Assembly: GCA_017644105.1 (NCBI GenBank)
Contig: JAEPMD010000026.1
Location: 1 to 49,090 of the forward strand
Length of the DNA stretch: 49,090 bases
DNA from: Rhizobiaceae bacterium
GTDB lineage: Bacteria > Pseudomonadota > Alphaproteobacteria > Rhizobiales > Rhizobiaceae
Direction of reading: 5' to 3'
Below the pieces are notes generated by a model. It was not told the origin of the DNA. It ran no database searches and saw only the letters and a program-made list of their open reading frames with translations. The translations under genes were made by a program, and so were the position numbers. Of the stretch, positions 38,248 through 46,106 are shown piece by piece (the stretch's first letter is position 1; every line of letters starts with the position of its first letter).

Positions 38248-38274
38248 GCGGCGCATATCGGTGATACGCGCCGC
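38248..38274 (-). other. Hairpin between binding protein and ATPase genes (module 2)
   Basis: Arms GCGGCGCATATC and GATACGCGCCGC pair over 12 positions with one mismatch and a 3-base loop. No T run follows in the direction of transcription. It probably protects the upstream binding protein message, as seen in other ABC operons. Confidence 0.7.
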
Positions 38275-38290
38275 GGGCCATTTGGTTGGC

Positions 38291-39256
38291 TTAGAGACCT
38301 AACCAACCATCGACGCGTTCTGTATTGGCTGCAACCCATTCTTTTGCAACTTCAGCAGGATCGCGGCCATTGCCAGAAATTTCAAACGCGAAGTTTGACA
38401 CATCGTCAGCTTCGAGAGAGAAGCGTTCGAAAAATTCTGCGATGGCGGGCGAACGCTCAGCAAGTGACTTGGACCAAGCGATCTGCACATTCTTAAGTGC
38501 GTCTTTTGTGGCGACTTTTGATTTTTCATACCAATCCGGATCATCAGACGGCTGAACCATTATGTAGTTTGCAGGATCAAATGTTGGCTCGCTCAACATT
38601 GTCACGTCAAACTGATACCAGATGGCATGTGGTTTATAGCAATAAAACGCGTAACCCTCGTTTTTAGTAATGGAGTCTTTCACACGAGCTGTTTTCACAC
38701 TTTCTTCTGCGCGAATTGGCTCAAGAAAATCAAGCAGACCATAATCGCGAACCTTCACTTCATTCACGTTTGCTGATGCCCAACCTGGTGCGCCAATCCA
38801 CATTTCGCCTTTGCCATTTCCATCACTATCCATTTTGGCAGCCACATCAGGACGGCCTAGATCTGCAATGTCTGTGATATTGTTGGCTTCACCGAAATTC
38901 TTAGAAACACAAAAACCTTGATTGCCTTCATATGGATTGCTCGACAATTGAACAGTTCCCGCGCCATCGACATATTTCTTGGTGAAGCTTTCTTGGTTTG
39001 GCAGCCATACATCTGGGTGCACATCAATATCACCCTTTCCTTGGTCCATGGCCTGGAAGATCGTAGCATTATTGCCAGGAATAAGTTCTGCTTCGCCGCC
39101 AATGCGGCTTTCAACCACTTCTGCCAAAAGATGAGCAATGGCCTGAGCGCCCGTCCAAGACGGCATACCGATATTTACTTTTTCAGCAGCAAATGACGCG
39201 CTGGACAAAAGACCCAACGCGGAGGCGAGAGCAAATGTCTTCATTGTTTTTTTCAT
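38291..39256 (-). CDS. Module 2 periplasmic binding protein (OpuAC/ProX type)
   Basis: A 321-residue secreted solute-binding protein with a signal peptide cut near SASFAAEK (about residue 24). Cage aromatics are in MPSWTGAQAIAH, HPDVWLPNQE and GAPGWAS, closely matching module 1, so the two ligands may be chemically similar. The ATG at 39254-39256 follows AGGAGA. It lies 32 bases after the PLP enzyme gene. Confidence 0.9.
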   Translation of the reverse strand: MKKTMKTFALASALGLLSSASFAAEKVNIGMPSWTGAQAIAHLLAEVVESRIGGEAELIPGNNATIFQAMDQGKGDIDVHPDVWLPNQESFTKKYVDGAGTVQLSSNPYEGNQGFCVSKNFGEANNITDIADLGRPDVAAKMDSDGNGKGEMWIGAPGWASANVNEVKVRDYGLLDFLEPIRAEESVKTARVKDSITKNEGYAFYCYKPHAIWYQFDVTMLSEPTFDPANYIMVQPSDDPDWYEKSKVATKDALKNVQIAWSKSLAERSPAIAEFFERFSLEADDVSNFAFEISGNGRDPAEVAKEWVAANTERVDGWLGL

Positions 39257-39288
39257 GGTGTTCTCCTGTTTTATAATCAATCTAGATC

Positions 39289-40332
39289 TTATTTTTGGTA
39301 ATTGAGCAGCGTGTCTTCATACGCAAAGAGCGCTGTTGAGCCTCCAGTGTGGAGGAATAAAACGTTGTCGGTTGGCTTGAAAAAGCCCTGTCTGATCAAC
39401 CCAATCAAACCCGCCATTCCTTTTGCTGAATAGACCGGGTCCAGCAGTACCCCTTCATGAAGGGCGGTCATTGAGATCGCTTCCAATGTCGAATCTGCCG
39501 TGATCCCATAGCCTTCTCCGACATAACCATCATCGACGTGAATTTTGCTGGTCGGAACCGCTGAATGGCCAAGTACATCAAGCGTTGAATTCACCAGTTT
39601 ATGCACTGCGCCCACTTGCCGATCATGAGGTTGACGCACACTGATGCCCATCACTGGCATGTTGCGACCTGATGACTGAAAACCGGCAACCAGGCCTGCT
39701 TGTGTCCCGGTGCTGCCGGTTCCCATGACCAGCCAATCAAAATGAATACCTGTCTCTTGTTCTTGTTGTGCGATTTCAAGCGCACATGTCACATAGCCCA
39801 ATGCGCCAATTGCGTTGGAACCACCACCCGGGATGAAATAAGGGCGATGGCCCTCTGCTCGAAGTTTTTCGACGACAGCTTCAGCTTCAGCGTTCATATC
39901 AAGTCCAGAGGGGCGGAATTCGATGCTGGTACCAAATAGTTTGTCCAGCAGCACATTGCCTGTTTCTTCGTAGGAGTCCGGTTGACCCGGCACACGGCGT
40001 TCTAATAGTGCGTGACATTTCATGCCGACTTTACACGCGGCCGCAGCGGTTTGCCGAACATGGTTTGATTGAATGGCGCCTTGAGTGACCAACATATCGG
40101 CATTCTGGGCAATGGCATCACCGACCAAAAATTCCAGCTTGCGGGTTTTGTTGCCACCTGTGGCAAGCCCCGTGCAATCATCACGTTTGATATAAAGATT
40201 AGGTCCACCCAACTCGGCTTCGAGGCGCTTCATGGGTTCGATCGGAGTCGGCTGATGACAAAGAGAAACGCGCGCAAATTTTGATAGATCGACCGCGGAG
40301 CCAAGGTTGTTTTGTTGTTGGGCTAGATTCAT
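39289..40332 (-). CDS. D-cysteine desulfhydrase / cysteate sulfo-lyase-like PLP enzyme
   Basis: A 347-residue fold-type II PLP enzyme of the ACC deaminase/D-cysteine desulfhydrase family. PLP probably binds Lys62 in GGNKTRKLEF. The AIQSNHVRQTAAAACKVGMKC segment and the C-terminal LHTGGSTALFAY are closest to DcyD and CuyA (L-cysteate sulfo-lyase). The reaction would be beta-elimination from a cysteine-like amino acid, giving pyruvate, ammonia and sulfide or sulfite. It leads the module 2 operon and is divergent from a LysR gene, an arrangement also known for cuyA. Substrate choice among D-cysteine, cysteate and ACC is open. Confidence 0.85.
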   Translation of the reverse strand: MNLAQQQNNLGSAVDLSKFARVSLCHQPTPIEPMKRLEAELGGPNLYIKRDDCTGLATGGNKTRKLEFLVGDAIAQNADMLVTQGAIQSNHVRQTAAAACKVGMKCHALLERRVPGQPDSYEETGNVLLDKLFGTSIEFRPSGLDMNAEAEAVVEKLRAEGHRPYFIPGGGSNAIGALGYVTCALEIAQQEQETGIHFDWLVMGTGSTGTQAGLVAGFQSSGRNMPVMGISVRQPHDRQVGAVHKLVNSTLDVLGHSAVPTSKIHVDDGYVGEGYGITADSTLEAISMTALHEGVLLDPVYSAKGMAGLIGLIRQGFFKPTDNVLFLHTGGSTALFAYEDTLLNYQK

Positions 40333-40413
40333 TTTGTCATCCGTTCAAATTCGTATTTTGAATGAAGCTTATGTTTTCAAATGAAACGTTGCCAATGTTA
40401 TGTTTTTCTAGCA

Positions 40414-40432
40414 TTATGCAAAAAATGCATAA
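40414..40432. promoter_or_regulatory. Candidate LysR operator (TGCA-N5-TGCA), module 2
   Basis: Perfect inverted repeat TTATGCA / TGCATAA with spacer AAAAA, ending 12 bases before the LysR start. It contains a T-N11-A core and shares TGCA-N5-TGCA with the site at 30556-30576. Its position suggests autoregulation plus control of the divergent PLP enzyme operon. Confidence 0.6.
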
Positions 40433-40444
40433 GATATTAAAAAC

Positions 40445-41365
40445 ATGGATTTAGCTTGGTTTAAAGATCTCGGACAATTGTCAAAGACCGGTAATTTTTC
40501 ACAAGCGGCACAAATTCGAAATATCAGCCAGCCGGCTTTTAGTCGGCGTATCAAAGCACTCGAAACATGGGTTGGCACAAAACTGGTTGATCGTACTCGA
40601 CATCCTGTAAAACTGACCCCGGCGGGTGAACAGATGTTGGAGGCTAGCAAACAGGCCTTTGAACGTATTGAATTTGAAAAGAAGCAAATCATTGAAGCGC
40701 AATCGCTGCCCGACAAATATATTGTCACTTTTGGGGCGCAACATTCAATTGGCTGGCGGTTTTTTCCGGCCTGGCTACAAGCGTTTGAAGATGTTTATGG
40801 CGCTATCATTTCCACATTGCGCGCAGACGATTTGGCCAATTGTATCGACGCTATGCACAAGCATGAGATTGATTTCGTTATCGCCTATGAAAGTGCTTAT
40901 AGCCGCAATCGTGGAGAGGGTTTGGCACGAGAAGCTATTCGGATTGGTACGGATTTCCTGATACCCGTTTGCAAACCAAATCTGGATGGAACGCCGCTTT
41001 ATGCATTTAGTTCATCAAAAGGTAGCAAGGTGCCCTGGTTGCGATTTGGTGAAAGTGCTCCGATTACAAAGCACATCAATCCACTTATTGAATCTGCCGG
41101 GCTTCAAGAAAAACTATCTGTTGCTTATGAAAATTCAATGTCTGGTGCATTGCGCATCAGGGCACGCGAAGGTACGGGTGTAGCCTGGTTGCCATACAGC
41201 TTAATCGCACCTGATTTGGAGGCTGGCTTGTTGGTAAGAACCGGAAACGAAGAATGGAAAATTGATCTTGATGTCATGTTGCTGCGAGATAAATCGCACA
41301 CCAATACAGTCACGAGGCGGATCTGGGCTTTTCTAGCGACAAGACAGCAAATTCCGCTGATTTAA
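40445..41365 (+). CDS. LysR family regulator (module 2)
   Basis: A 306-residue LysR-type regulator with an N-terminal helix-turn-helix (WFKDLGQLSKTGNFSQAAQIRNISQPAFSRRIKALE) and an effector domain containing EGTGVAWLPYSLI near residue 243. It is divergent from the module 2 operon and is its likely regulator. The sequence is paralogous to the module 1 LysR. The ribosome binding site is poor; the operator palindrome lies where binding would also block its own translation start region. Confidence 0.88.
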   Translation: MDLAWFKDLGQLSKTGNFSQAAQIRNISQPAFSRRIKALETWVGTKLVDRTRHPVKLTPAGEQMLEASKQAFERIEFEKKQIIEAQSLPDKYIVTFGAQHSIGWRFFPAWLQAFEDVYGAIISTLRADDLANCIDAMHKHEIDFVIAYESAYSRNRGEGLAREAIRIGTDFLIPVCKPNLDGTPLYAFSSSKGSKVPWLRFGESAPITKHINPLIESAGLQEKLSVAYENSMSGALRIRAREGTGVAWLPYSLIAPDLEAGLLVRTGNEEWKIDLDVMLLRDKSHTNTVTRRIWAFLATRQQIPLI

Positions 41366-41511
41366 GTACTATGCCGTCAGATGAACTCTCATAGGCAATT
41401 ACAACTCGTCTAGATTCAAATACCATTGAATTTTGAAAGAATTAGGTCGAGTTGGTTGAGGCCTTCAAATCGCCAGAAACAGTTTTGGTCACATCGACGT
41501 TTGCACAACTT

Positions 41512-42510
41512 TTACAGTTTCTTGACCGATGCACGTTCGATAATTTTGGCGTCGAAAAATTTGCGTTCAATTGGCGTTCCGTCCTCAAGGTAATCCATCA
41601 AGGATGTCACGGCGCTTTCTCCCATTTTTCGGGCTGGGAGATCTATCGTTGTCAGCGGCGGGGAGATGTGTACCGACCAATCAAGATTATCAAAACCCAT
41701 CACTGATAAATCATCGGGCACGACGAGATTGTTTTCAGAATGGGCTGTATAAACACCCAGAGCCATCACGTCAGATAAACAAAGAGCGGCGGTGAATTTG
41801 GTTTTGTGTTTTAGCATAGAATAGGCGGCAAGTTTGCCACCTCCAACGCTAAGCTCTTCTTCAAAGAACGCCAATCTGATCTCTGCACTTTCAGCGGATT
41901 TTGCACCTCTTTTACGCCATGTCGTTCGATCGCTTAAAACTTCCGGACCATGAACAACGGCAATATCTTGGTGCCCCATCCTGTGTAAATGATGGATGGC
42001 GCCACGCGCTAACGCAAAGTTGTCATATCCTATGGTTGGCACATCGCCATCCGGGGCCCAGATCGAGGTGAACACAAATTGGACTCCGCGGCGTGTTAAG
42101 AGTTCGATGAGTTCAGGGTCATGGCGTCCGCCAGAAAGAACAAATGCTTCTGCACCCATGCCAAGCAGTTTCTCCGCGGCATCTTTTTCTTGCTCCTCAT
42201 CAGAGTTTGAAATCGCAAACACCAATGAATAGCCGCGCTTGGCCAAAGTTTGTTCCATGCCTGCAATGAATTTTGCATAAACTGAGTGCTCGATAGTGGG
42301 AATAATAGCCGCGATAATTTTCGTTTTTTTGGTTGTTAATGTGCGGGCGGCTGGGTTTGGCAAATAATTGAGCTTTTTAGATGCGAGGAGCACCTTTTCT
42401 CGGGTTTCCGGGCTCACATTGGTCGCACCATTCATAACGCGTGAAATCGTTGCAATGGACAATCCTGTCTCTTTTGCAACATCGCGTATACTTCCTAGTT
42501 TCTTGGTCAA
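41512..42510 (-). CDS. LacI family repressor (module 3)
   Basis: A 332-residue LacI/GalR regulator. The N-terminal helix-turn-helix SIRDVAKETGLSIATISRVMNG and the hinge YLPNPAARTL (about residues 50-59) are followed by a periplasmic-binding-protein-like effector domain. It starts with TTG, with GGAGG six bases upstream, which fits low-level regulator synthesis. Two palindromes in the divergent region to the fusion gene are its probable operators. The inducer is unknown. Confidence 0.9.
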   Translation of the reverse strand: MTKKLGSIRDVAKETGLSIATISRVMNGATNVSPETREKVLLASKKLNYLPNPAARTLTTKKTKIIAAIIPTIEHSVYAKFIAGMEQTLAKRGYSLVFAISNSDEEQEKDAAEKLLGMGAEAFVLSGGRHDPELIELLTRRGVQFVFTSIWAPDGDVPTIGYDNFALARGAIHHLHRMGHQDIAVVHGPEVLSDRTTWRKRGAKSAESAEIRLAFFEEELSVGGGKLAAYSMLKHKTKFTAALCLSDVMALGVYTAHSENNLVVPDDLSVMGFDNLDWSVHISPPLTTIDLPARKMGESAVTSLMDYLEDGTPIERKFFDAKIIERASVKKL

Positions 42511-42548
42511 TATCGGCCTCCGAAAATATACAAATATTATTTTGGGGC

Positions 42549-42578
42549 TTGACGCAACAAAAAAACAAATGATTATAT
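42549..42578 (+). promoter_or_regulatory. Candidate promoter of module 3 operon
   Basis: TTGACG at 42549-42554 and TTATAT at 42573-42578 with an 18-base spacer. The -10 end touches the first LacI operator, a layout suited to repression. Confidence 0.55.
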
Positions 42579-42592
42579 GTAACCGGTTTCAT
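42577..42592. promoter_or_regulatory. LacI-type operator 1 (module 3)
   Basis: ATGTAACCGGTTTCAT, a 16-bp palindrome with one mismatch, centred on the CCGG/CG step typical of LacI family sites. It overlaps the candidate -10 box. Confidence 0.75.
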
Positions 42593-42640
42593 GGAATTTT
42601 AAGTAAGGTGCCACATCGGCGAATTTTTCTTCAAACTATC

Positions 42641-42656
42641 ATGTAACCGGTTACAT
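42641..42656. promoter_or_regulatory. LacI-type operator 2 (module 3)
   Basis: ATGTAACCGGTTACAT, a perfect 16-bp palindrome 64 bases after operator 1 and 44 bases before the fusion gene start. The spacing is close to six helical turns, so looping is possible. Confidence 0.78.
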
Positions 42657-42700
42657 AAGCGATCGATCTTTATGACGAGTTCATTTGAAGAGGGCAGCCA

Positions 42701-45037
42701 ATGTTGAATTTGCATGATGCAAATAACAAAAATATTTCCTTCGGGCGGAGGCGATATCAAGGCTTGAATGAACAAAAGAGTCTAAGGCTCGATGTTCTTG
42801 CGGGTGAAGCGGGTTCCATCAAAGTTGCTGCAGGCGCTCTTTTAGCCATTACTAATGTTGACGGCGGGAAAGCTGCATGGATGACCGCTGCGCAAGACGA
42901 TCGGCGTGAATTCACATGCGCGCCATTTAAAACGCCAGACATGCTAACCACATCACTCGACTGCGGCTTGTTTGATGATCGGCAGATGCGCGCAATCGCA
43001 AAGGCAAAAGGTGGTGCGCTTAAAAATAGCGACGTCGTTTCGATTTTTGATGAAAACTCCAAGCCAGGTGACGTGTTCCTTTTAAAGTTTTCAGCACCTG
43101 CATTGTTTTTTTTGATCGCGCCGATTGCGAAGGATTACATCGAGACAGGTGGCGGTGCGCGCTATCACGTTGAAATCAAAGAAACTGGTCGGACATCGGA
43201 CGATTTCTTCCTACCTGACCCTTTGGGCAAAGTCGTTGATGAATGGCGGGTAGATGCTGGCACCGCAAAGGCCTACGAACTTAAAAAGGGACAATTTCTA
43301 CACATTATCGATGTTCAAGGTCAACAATGTTCTGACTTTATGGCCATGCGCGCATCTGCGCTTGATCATGGGATAGAGCGCCATATCGATTCCACAGTAA
43401 CGCGGACCTGTGCGCGTGGGGCTTATCCTGTGCCCGGTCTTCATAACAAATTTTATGATCAAGATATAACACCTCTACTTGCCGTACGCCGCGACACAGT
43501 TGGTCGGCATGATGCTTTTGGTTTGGCTTGCAATGCTTATGGATATGAGGAGCGAGGATTTCCCGGGCATATCAATTGCTCAGATAACATCTCTCATGCC
43601 TATGCACCCTTTGGGATAAAGCCTCGCAAAGGCTGGCCAGCGATAAATTTCTTCTGGAATTCAAATATCGACCCGACATCGAATGTTTATTCTGGCGATG
43701 AACCTTGGTCTCGCCCAGGTGATTATGTTGTTTTGGAAGCACTCACAGATTTAGTCGGCGTATCCACAGCATGTCCCGATGACATTGACCCGACCAATGG
43801 GTGGAACCCGACAGATATTCATGTCCGTGTATATGAGGAAGATAGTTCTATCACGCATTCTGTTGCTTGGCGGGCGCAACCAGATGATGCGGAACAATTG
43901 ACAAAACAATCTGCCTTTCATCCGCGAACATCACAATTAACAAAAAGCTTTTACGCAGCGAGAGATCTTTGGATGCCAACCCATTATGACGCCACAGGTG
44001 CAATTGAAGAATACTGGACATGTCGCAATCATGCGACATTGCAAGATATGTCTGGTCTCTTCAAATACGATATTGTCGGACCGGATGCGCTTGAACTATT
44101 GCAGCATTGTTTGACCCGAAACATTGCCAAGTTGTCTGTTCATCGTGGGCTTTATTCATTGATTTGCGATGAACGTGGAAGCGTGCTGGATGATGGAACT
44201 TTGTTCTGCATCGAGCCCAATGTGTTTCGGTGGTTTTCTGGTTCAAATAATTCCGCGCTCCATTTGCGGGAGCAAGCCGAATTACTTGGGCTTGAGGTTA
44301 AGGTCCTTAGTATTGGGCACAAGATGGCAAATCTTGCACTGCAAGGTCCAAAATCGAGAGACATTTTAAAAGAACTTGTCTTCACACATCCTTATCGTCC
44401 TGATGTTGAAAGCCTCAAATGGTTTGGCTTTACCATCGCGCGTATCCACGACCGAGACGGGGCCGTGTTTATGTTGTGTCGGTCGGGTTTCACCGGTGAG
44501 TTAGGCTATGAAATTTTCTGCGACGAAAAAGACGCCGTGCAAATTTGGGACGCGGTTATGGAAGCCGGCGAGAAACATGGTTTGAAACCTATGGGTGGCC
44601 ATGCGCTTGATATGTTGCGGATCGAAGCTGGATTGATGATTTCCGGCGCCGAATTTGGTGGCGATGTAGATGCGATTGAATCCGGCTTAGGATTTGCGGT
44701 TGATTTCAAGAAGCCAGATTTTATCGGCAAAGCTGCGCTTGAACGCAATCAATCCGCAATCCGAAGAGAACTCGTCGGCCTGAAATTTAACAGCAATGAA
44801 GCGCCTTATCATGGCGACCCGGTTTTTCTTGGTCGCGAGCAAGTGGGCGTGGTGACCAGCGCATGCATGTCACCAGAACTGGGACATGCGATTGCCATGG
44901 CTCGGATTGCTGTTGAGAACTCAGAATTCGGAACCGAGTTGGAAGTGGGCAAACTCGACGGGCATATGAAAAGACTTCCCTGCACCACAACGTCAATTCC
45001 TTTTATTGACCCAAAAAGAGAGAAGGCGAGAGCGTGA
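42701..45037 (+). CDS. DUF1989-GcvT fusion protein (folate-dependent)
   Basis: A 778-residue multidomain protein that I do not recognise as a characterised enzyme. Residues about 180-390 match DUF1989 (urea carboxylase-associated / carboxyguanidine deiminase-like): AKAYELKKGQFLHIIDVQG, then HINCSDN with Cys293 as a possible active cysteine. Residues 1-165 look like a diverged half of the same fold. Residues about 415-770 are a GcvT/DmdA/DMGDH-type domain with DMSGLFKYDIVGPDA, LDDGTLF, CRSGFTGELGYEIF and LRIEAGLMISG. GcvT domains move one-carbon units to tetrahydrofolate. It heads the LacI-controlled module 3 operon, with GAGGGC before the ATG. Confidence 0.85.
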   Translation: MLNLHDANNKNISFGRRRYQGLNEQKSLRLDVLAGEAGSIKVAAGALLAITNVDGGKAAWMTAAQDDRREFTCAPFKTPDMLTTSLDCGLFDDRQMRAIAKAKGGALKNSDVVSIFDENSKPGDVFLLKFSAPALFFLIAPIAKDYIETGGGARYHVEIKETGRTSDDFFLPDPLGKVVDEWRVDAGTAKAYELKKGQFLHIIDVQGQQCSDFMAMRASALDHGIERHIDSTVTRTCARGAYPVPGLHNKFYDQDITPLLAVRRDTVGRHDAFGLACNAYGYEERGFPGHINCSDNISHAYAPFGIKPRKGWPAINFFWNSNIDPTSNVYSGDEPWSRPGDYVVLEALTDLVGVSTACPDDIDPTNGWNPTDIHVRVYEEDSSITHSVAWRAQPDDAEQLTKQSAFHPRTSQLTKSFYAARDLWMPTHYDATGAIEEYWTCRNHATLQDMSGLFKYDIVGPDALELLQHCLTRNIAKLSVHRGLYSLICDERGSVLDDGTLFCIEPNVFRWFSGSNNSALHLREQAELLGLEVKVLSIGHKMANLALQGPKSRDILKELVFTHPYRPDVESLKWFGFTIARIHDRDGAVFMLCRSGFTGELGYEIFCDEKDAVQIWDAVMEAGEKHGLKPMGGHALDMLRIEAGLMISGAEFGGDVDAIESGLGFAVDFKKPDFIGKAALERNQSAIRRELVGLKFNSNEAPYHGDPVFLGREQVGVVTSACMSPELGHAIAMARIAVENSEFGTELEVGKLDGHMKRLPCTTTSIPFIDPKREKARA

Positions 45038-46104
45038 GTATAGACGAAAGCGATAGAAGATCGGATGTCGTTGTTTGTAACAACGTCTGGAAAATATTTG
45101 GCGCACGTGCTTCTGAAGCCATGGAAGCGGTTAAAAAAGATAATCTGTCTAAGGCCGAAGTGCTTGAACGTTTTGAATATGTCGTCGGTGTGCGGGATGT
45201 TTCCATTAACGTTGGCGAGGGCGAAGTCTTTTGCATTATGGGGCTTTCAGGTTCCGGGAAATCCACCCTTGTGCGCCACATTAACCGTTTGATCGAACCC
45301 ACGCACGGTGAGATTTTAATTAATGGAACGAATGTCGGTGGTCTCGGCGCTGAAGATCTAAGAGAAATGCGCGCCAATCAGATCGGTATGGTCTTCCAGA
45401 ATATGGCGCTACTGCCACATCGTACGGTGCGCGACAACATTGCTTTCTCGCTTGAACTGCGAAATGTTGATGCGTTTACCCGATCAGAAATTGCAGACAA
45501 GATGATCGGGCTCGTTAGCCTGCAAGGCTATGGCGATCGCCTGCCAGCAGATTTGTCTGGTGGCATGCAGCAGCGTGTGGGCCTGGCGCGCGCAATGGCA
45601 GCCGATCCGGATATTCTGTTAATGGACGAACCGTTTTCGGCGCTCGATCCTTTGATCCGTCGCGGTCTTCAGGACGAGTTTTTGGACTTATCCAAAACAA
45701 TGAAGAAAACCACTTTGTTTATCACGCATGATTTGGACGAAGCGATCCGGATGGGCTCTCGTATTGCTATCATGAAAGATGGCGAGATTGTCCAAATCGG
45801 AACACCTGAAAAAATTGTGACGGAACCGGCTGATGATTATGTTGCGGATTTCGTTGCCGGGATTTCCAAGCTGAAACTTATTTTCGCGCATACAGTTATG
45901 CAGCCTGTTGAACAATATGAGAAGGAAGTCAAAAAGCTTCCTGCCTTAGATAAATGCCCACAGGCAACGCCTGATGATGATTTGGACACCTTGGTTGGTG
46001 TTTCGGTCGGGCAAGACAATCCTATTGTTATCATGTCAGATTCCAAACCCGTTGGGATCGTCACCAAAGACGCGCTTTTGCGCGGCATTCAGGGCGAGGT
46101 GTAA
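45034..46104 (+). CDS. Module 3 ABC ATPase (ProV/OpuAA-like)
   Basis: A 356-residue ATPase with WKIFGARASEAME, Walker A GLSGSGKST, LSGGMQQRVGLARAM and LLMDEPFSALDP. A CBS-like half is at the C-terminus (PIVIMSDSKPVGIVTKDALLRGI). It starts with GTG overlapping the fusion gene stop by four bases (GTGA), so enzyme and transporter are translationally coupled. The permease gene follows after two bases. Confidence 0.92.
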   Translation: MSIDESDRRSDVVVCNNVWKIFGARASEAMEAVKKDNLSKAEVLERFEYVVGVRDVSINVGEGEVFCIMGLSGSGKSTLVRHINRLIEPTHGEILINGTNVGGLGAEDLREMRANQIGMVFQNMALLPHRTVRDNIAFSLELRNVDAFTRSEIADKMIGLVSLQGYGDRLPADLSGGMQQRVGLARAMAADPDILLMDEPFSALDPLIRRGLQDEFLDLSKTMKKTTLFITHDLDEAIRMGSRIAIMKDGEIVQIGTPEKIVTEPADDYVADFVAGISKLKLIFAHTVMQPVEQYEKEVKKLPALDKCPQATPDDDLDTLVGVSVGQDNPIVIMSDSKPVGIVTKDALLRGIQGEV

Positions 46105-46106
46105 CC

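Noticed and set aside
42701-45037. Calling the fusion protein DMSP demethylase (DmdA)
   Set aside because: The GcvT-like half belongs to the same superfamily, but DmdA is about 370 residues without a DUF1989 part, and motifs alone cannot separate it from other GcvT paralogues.
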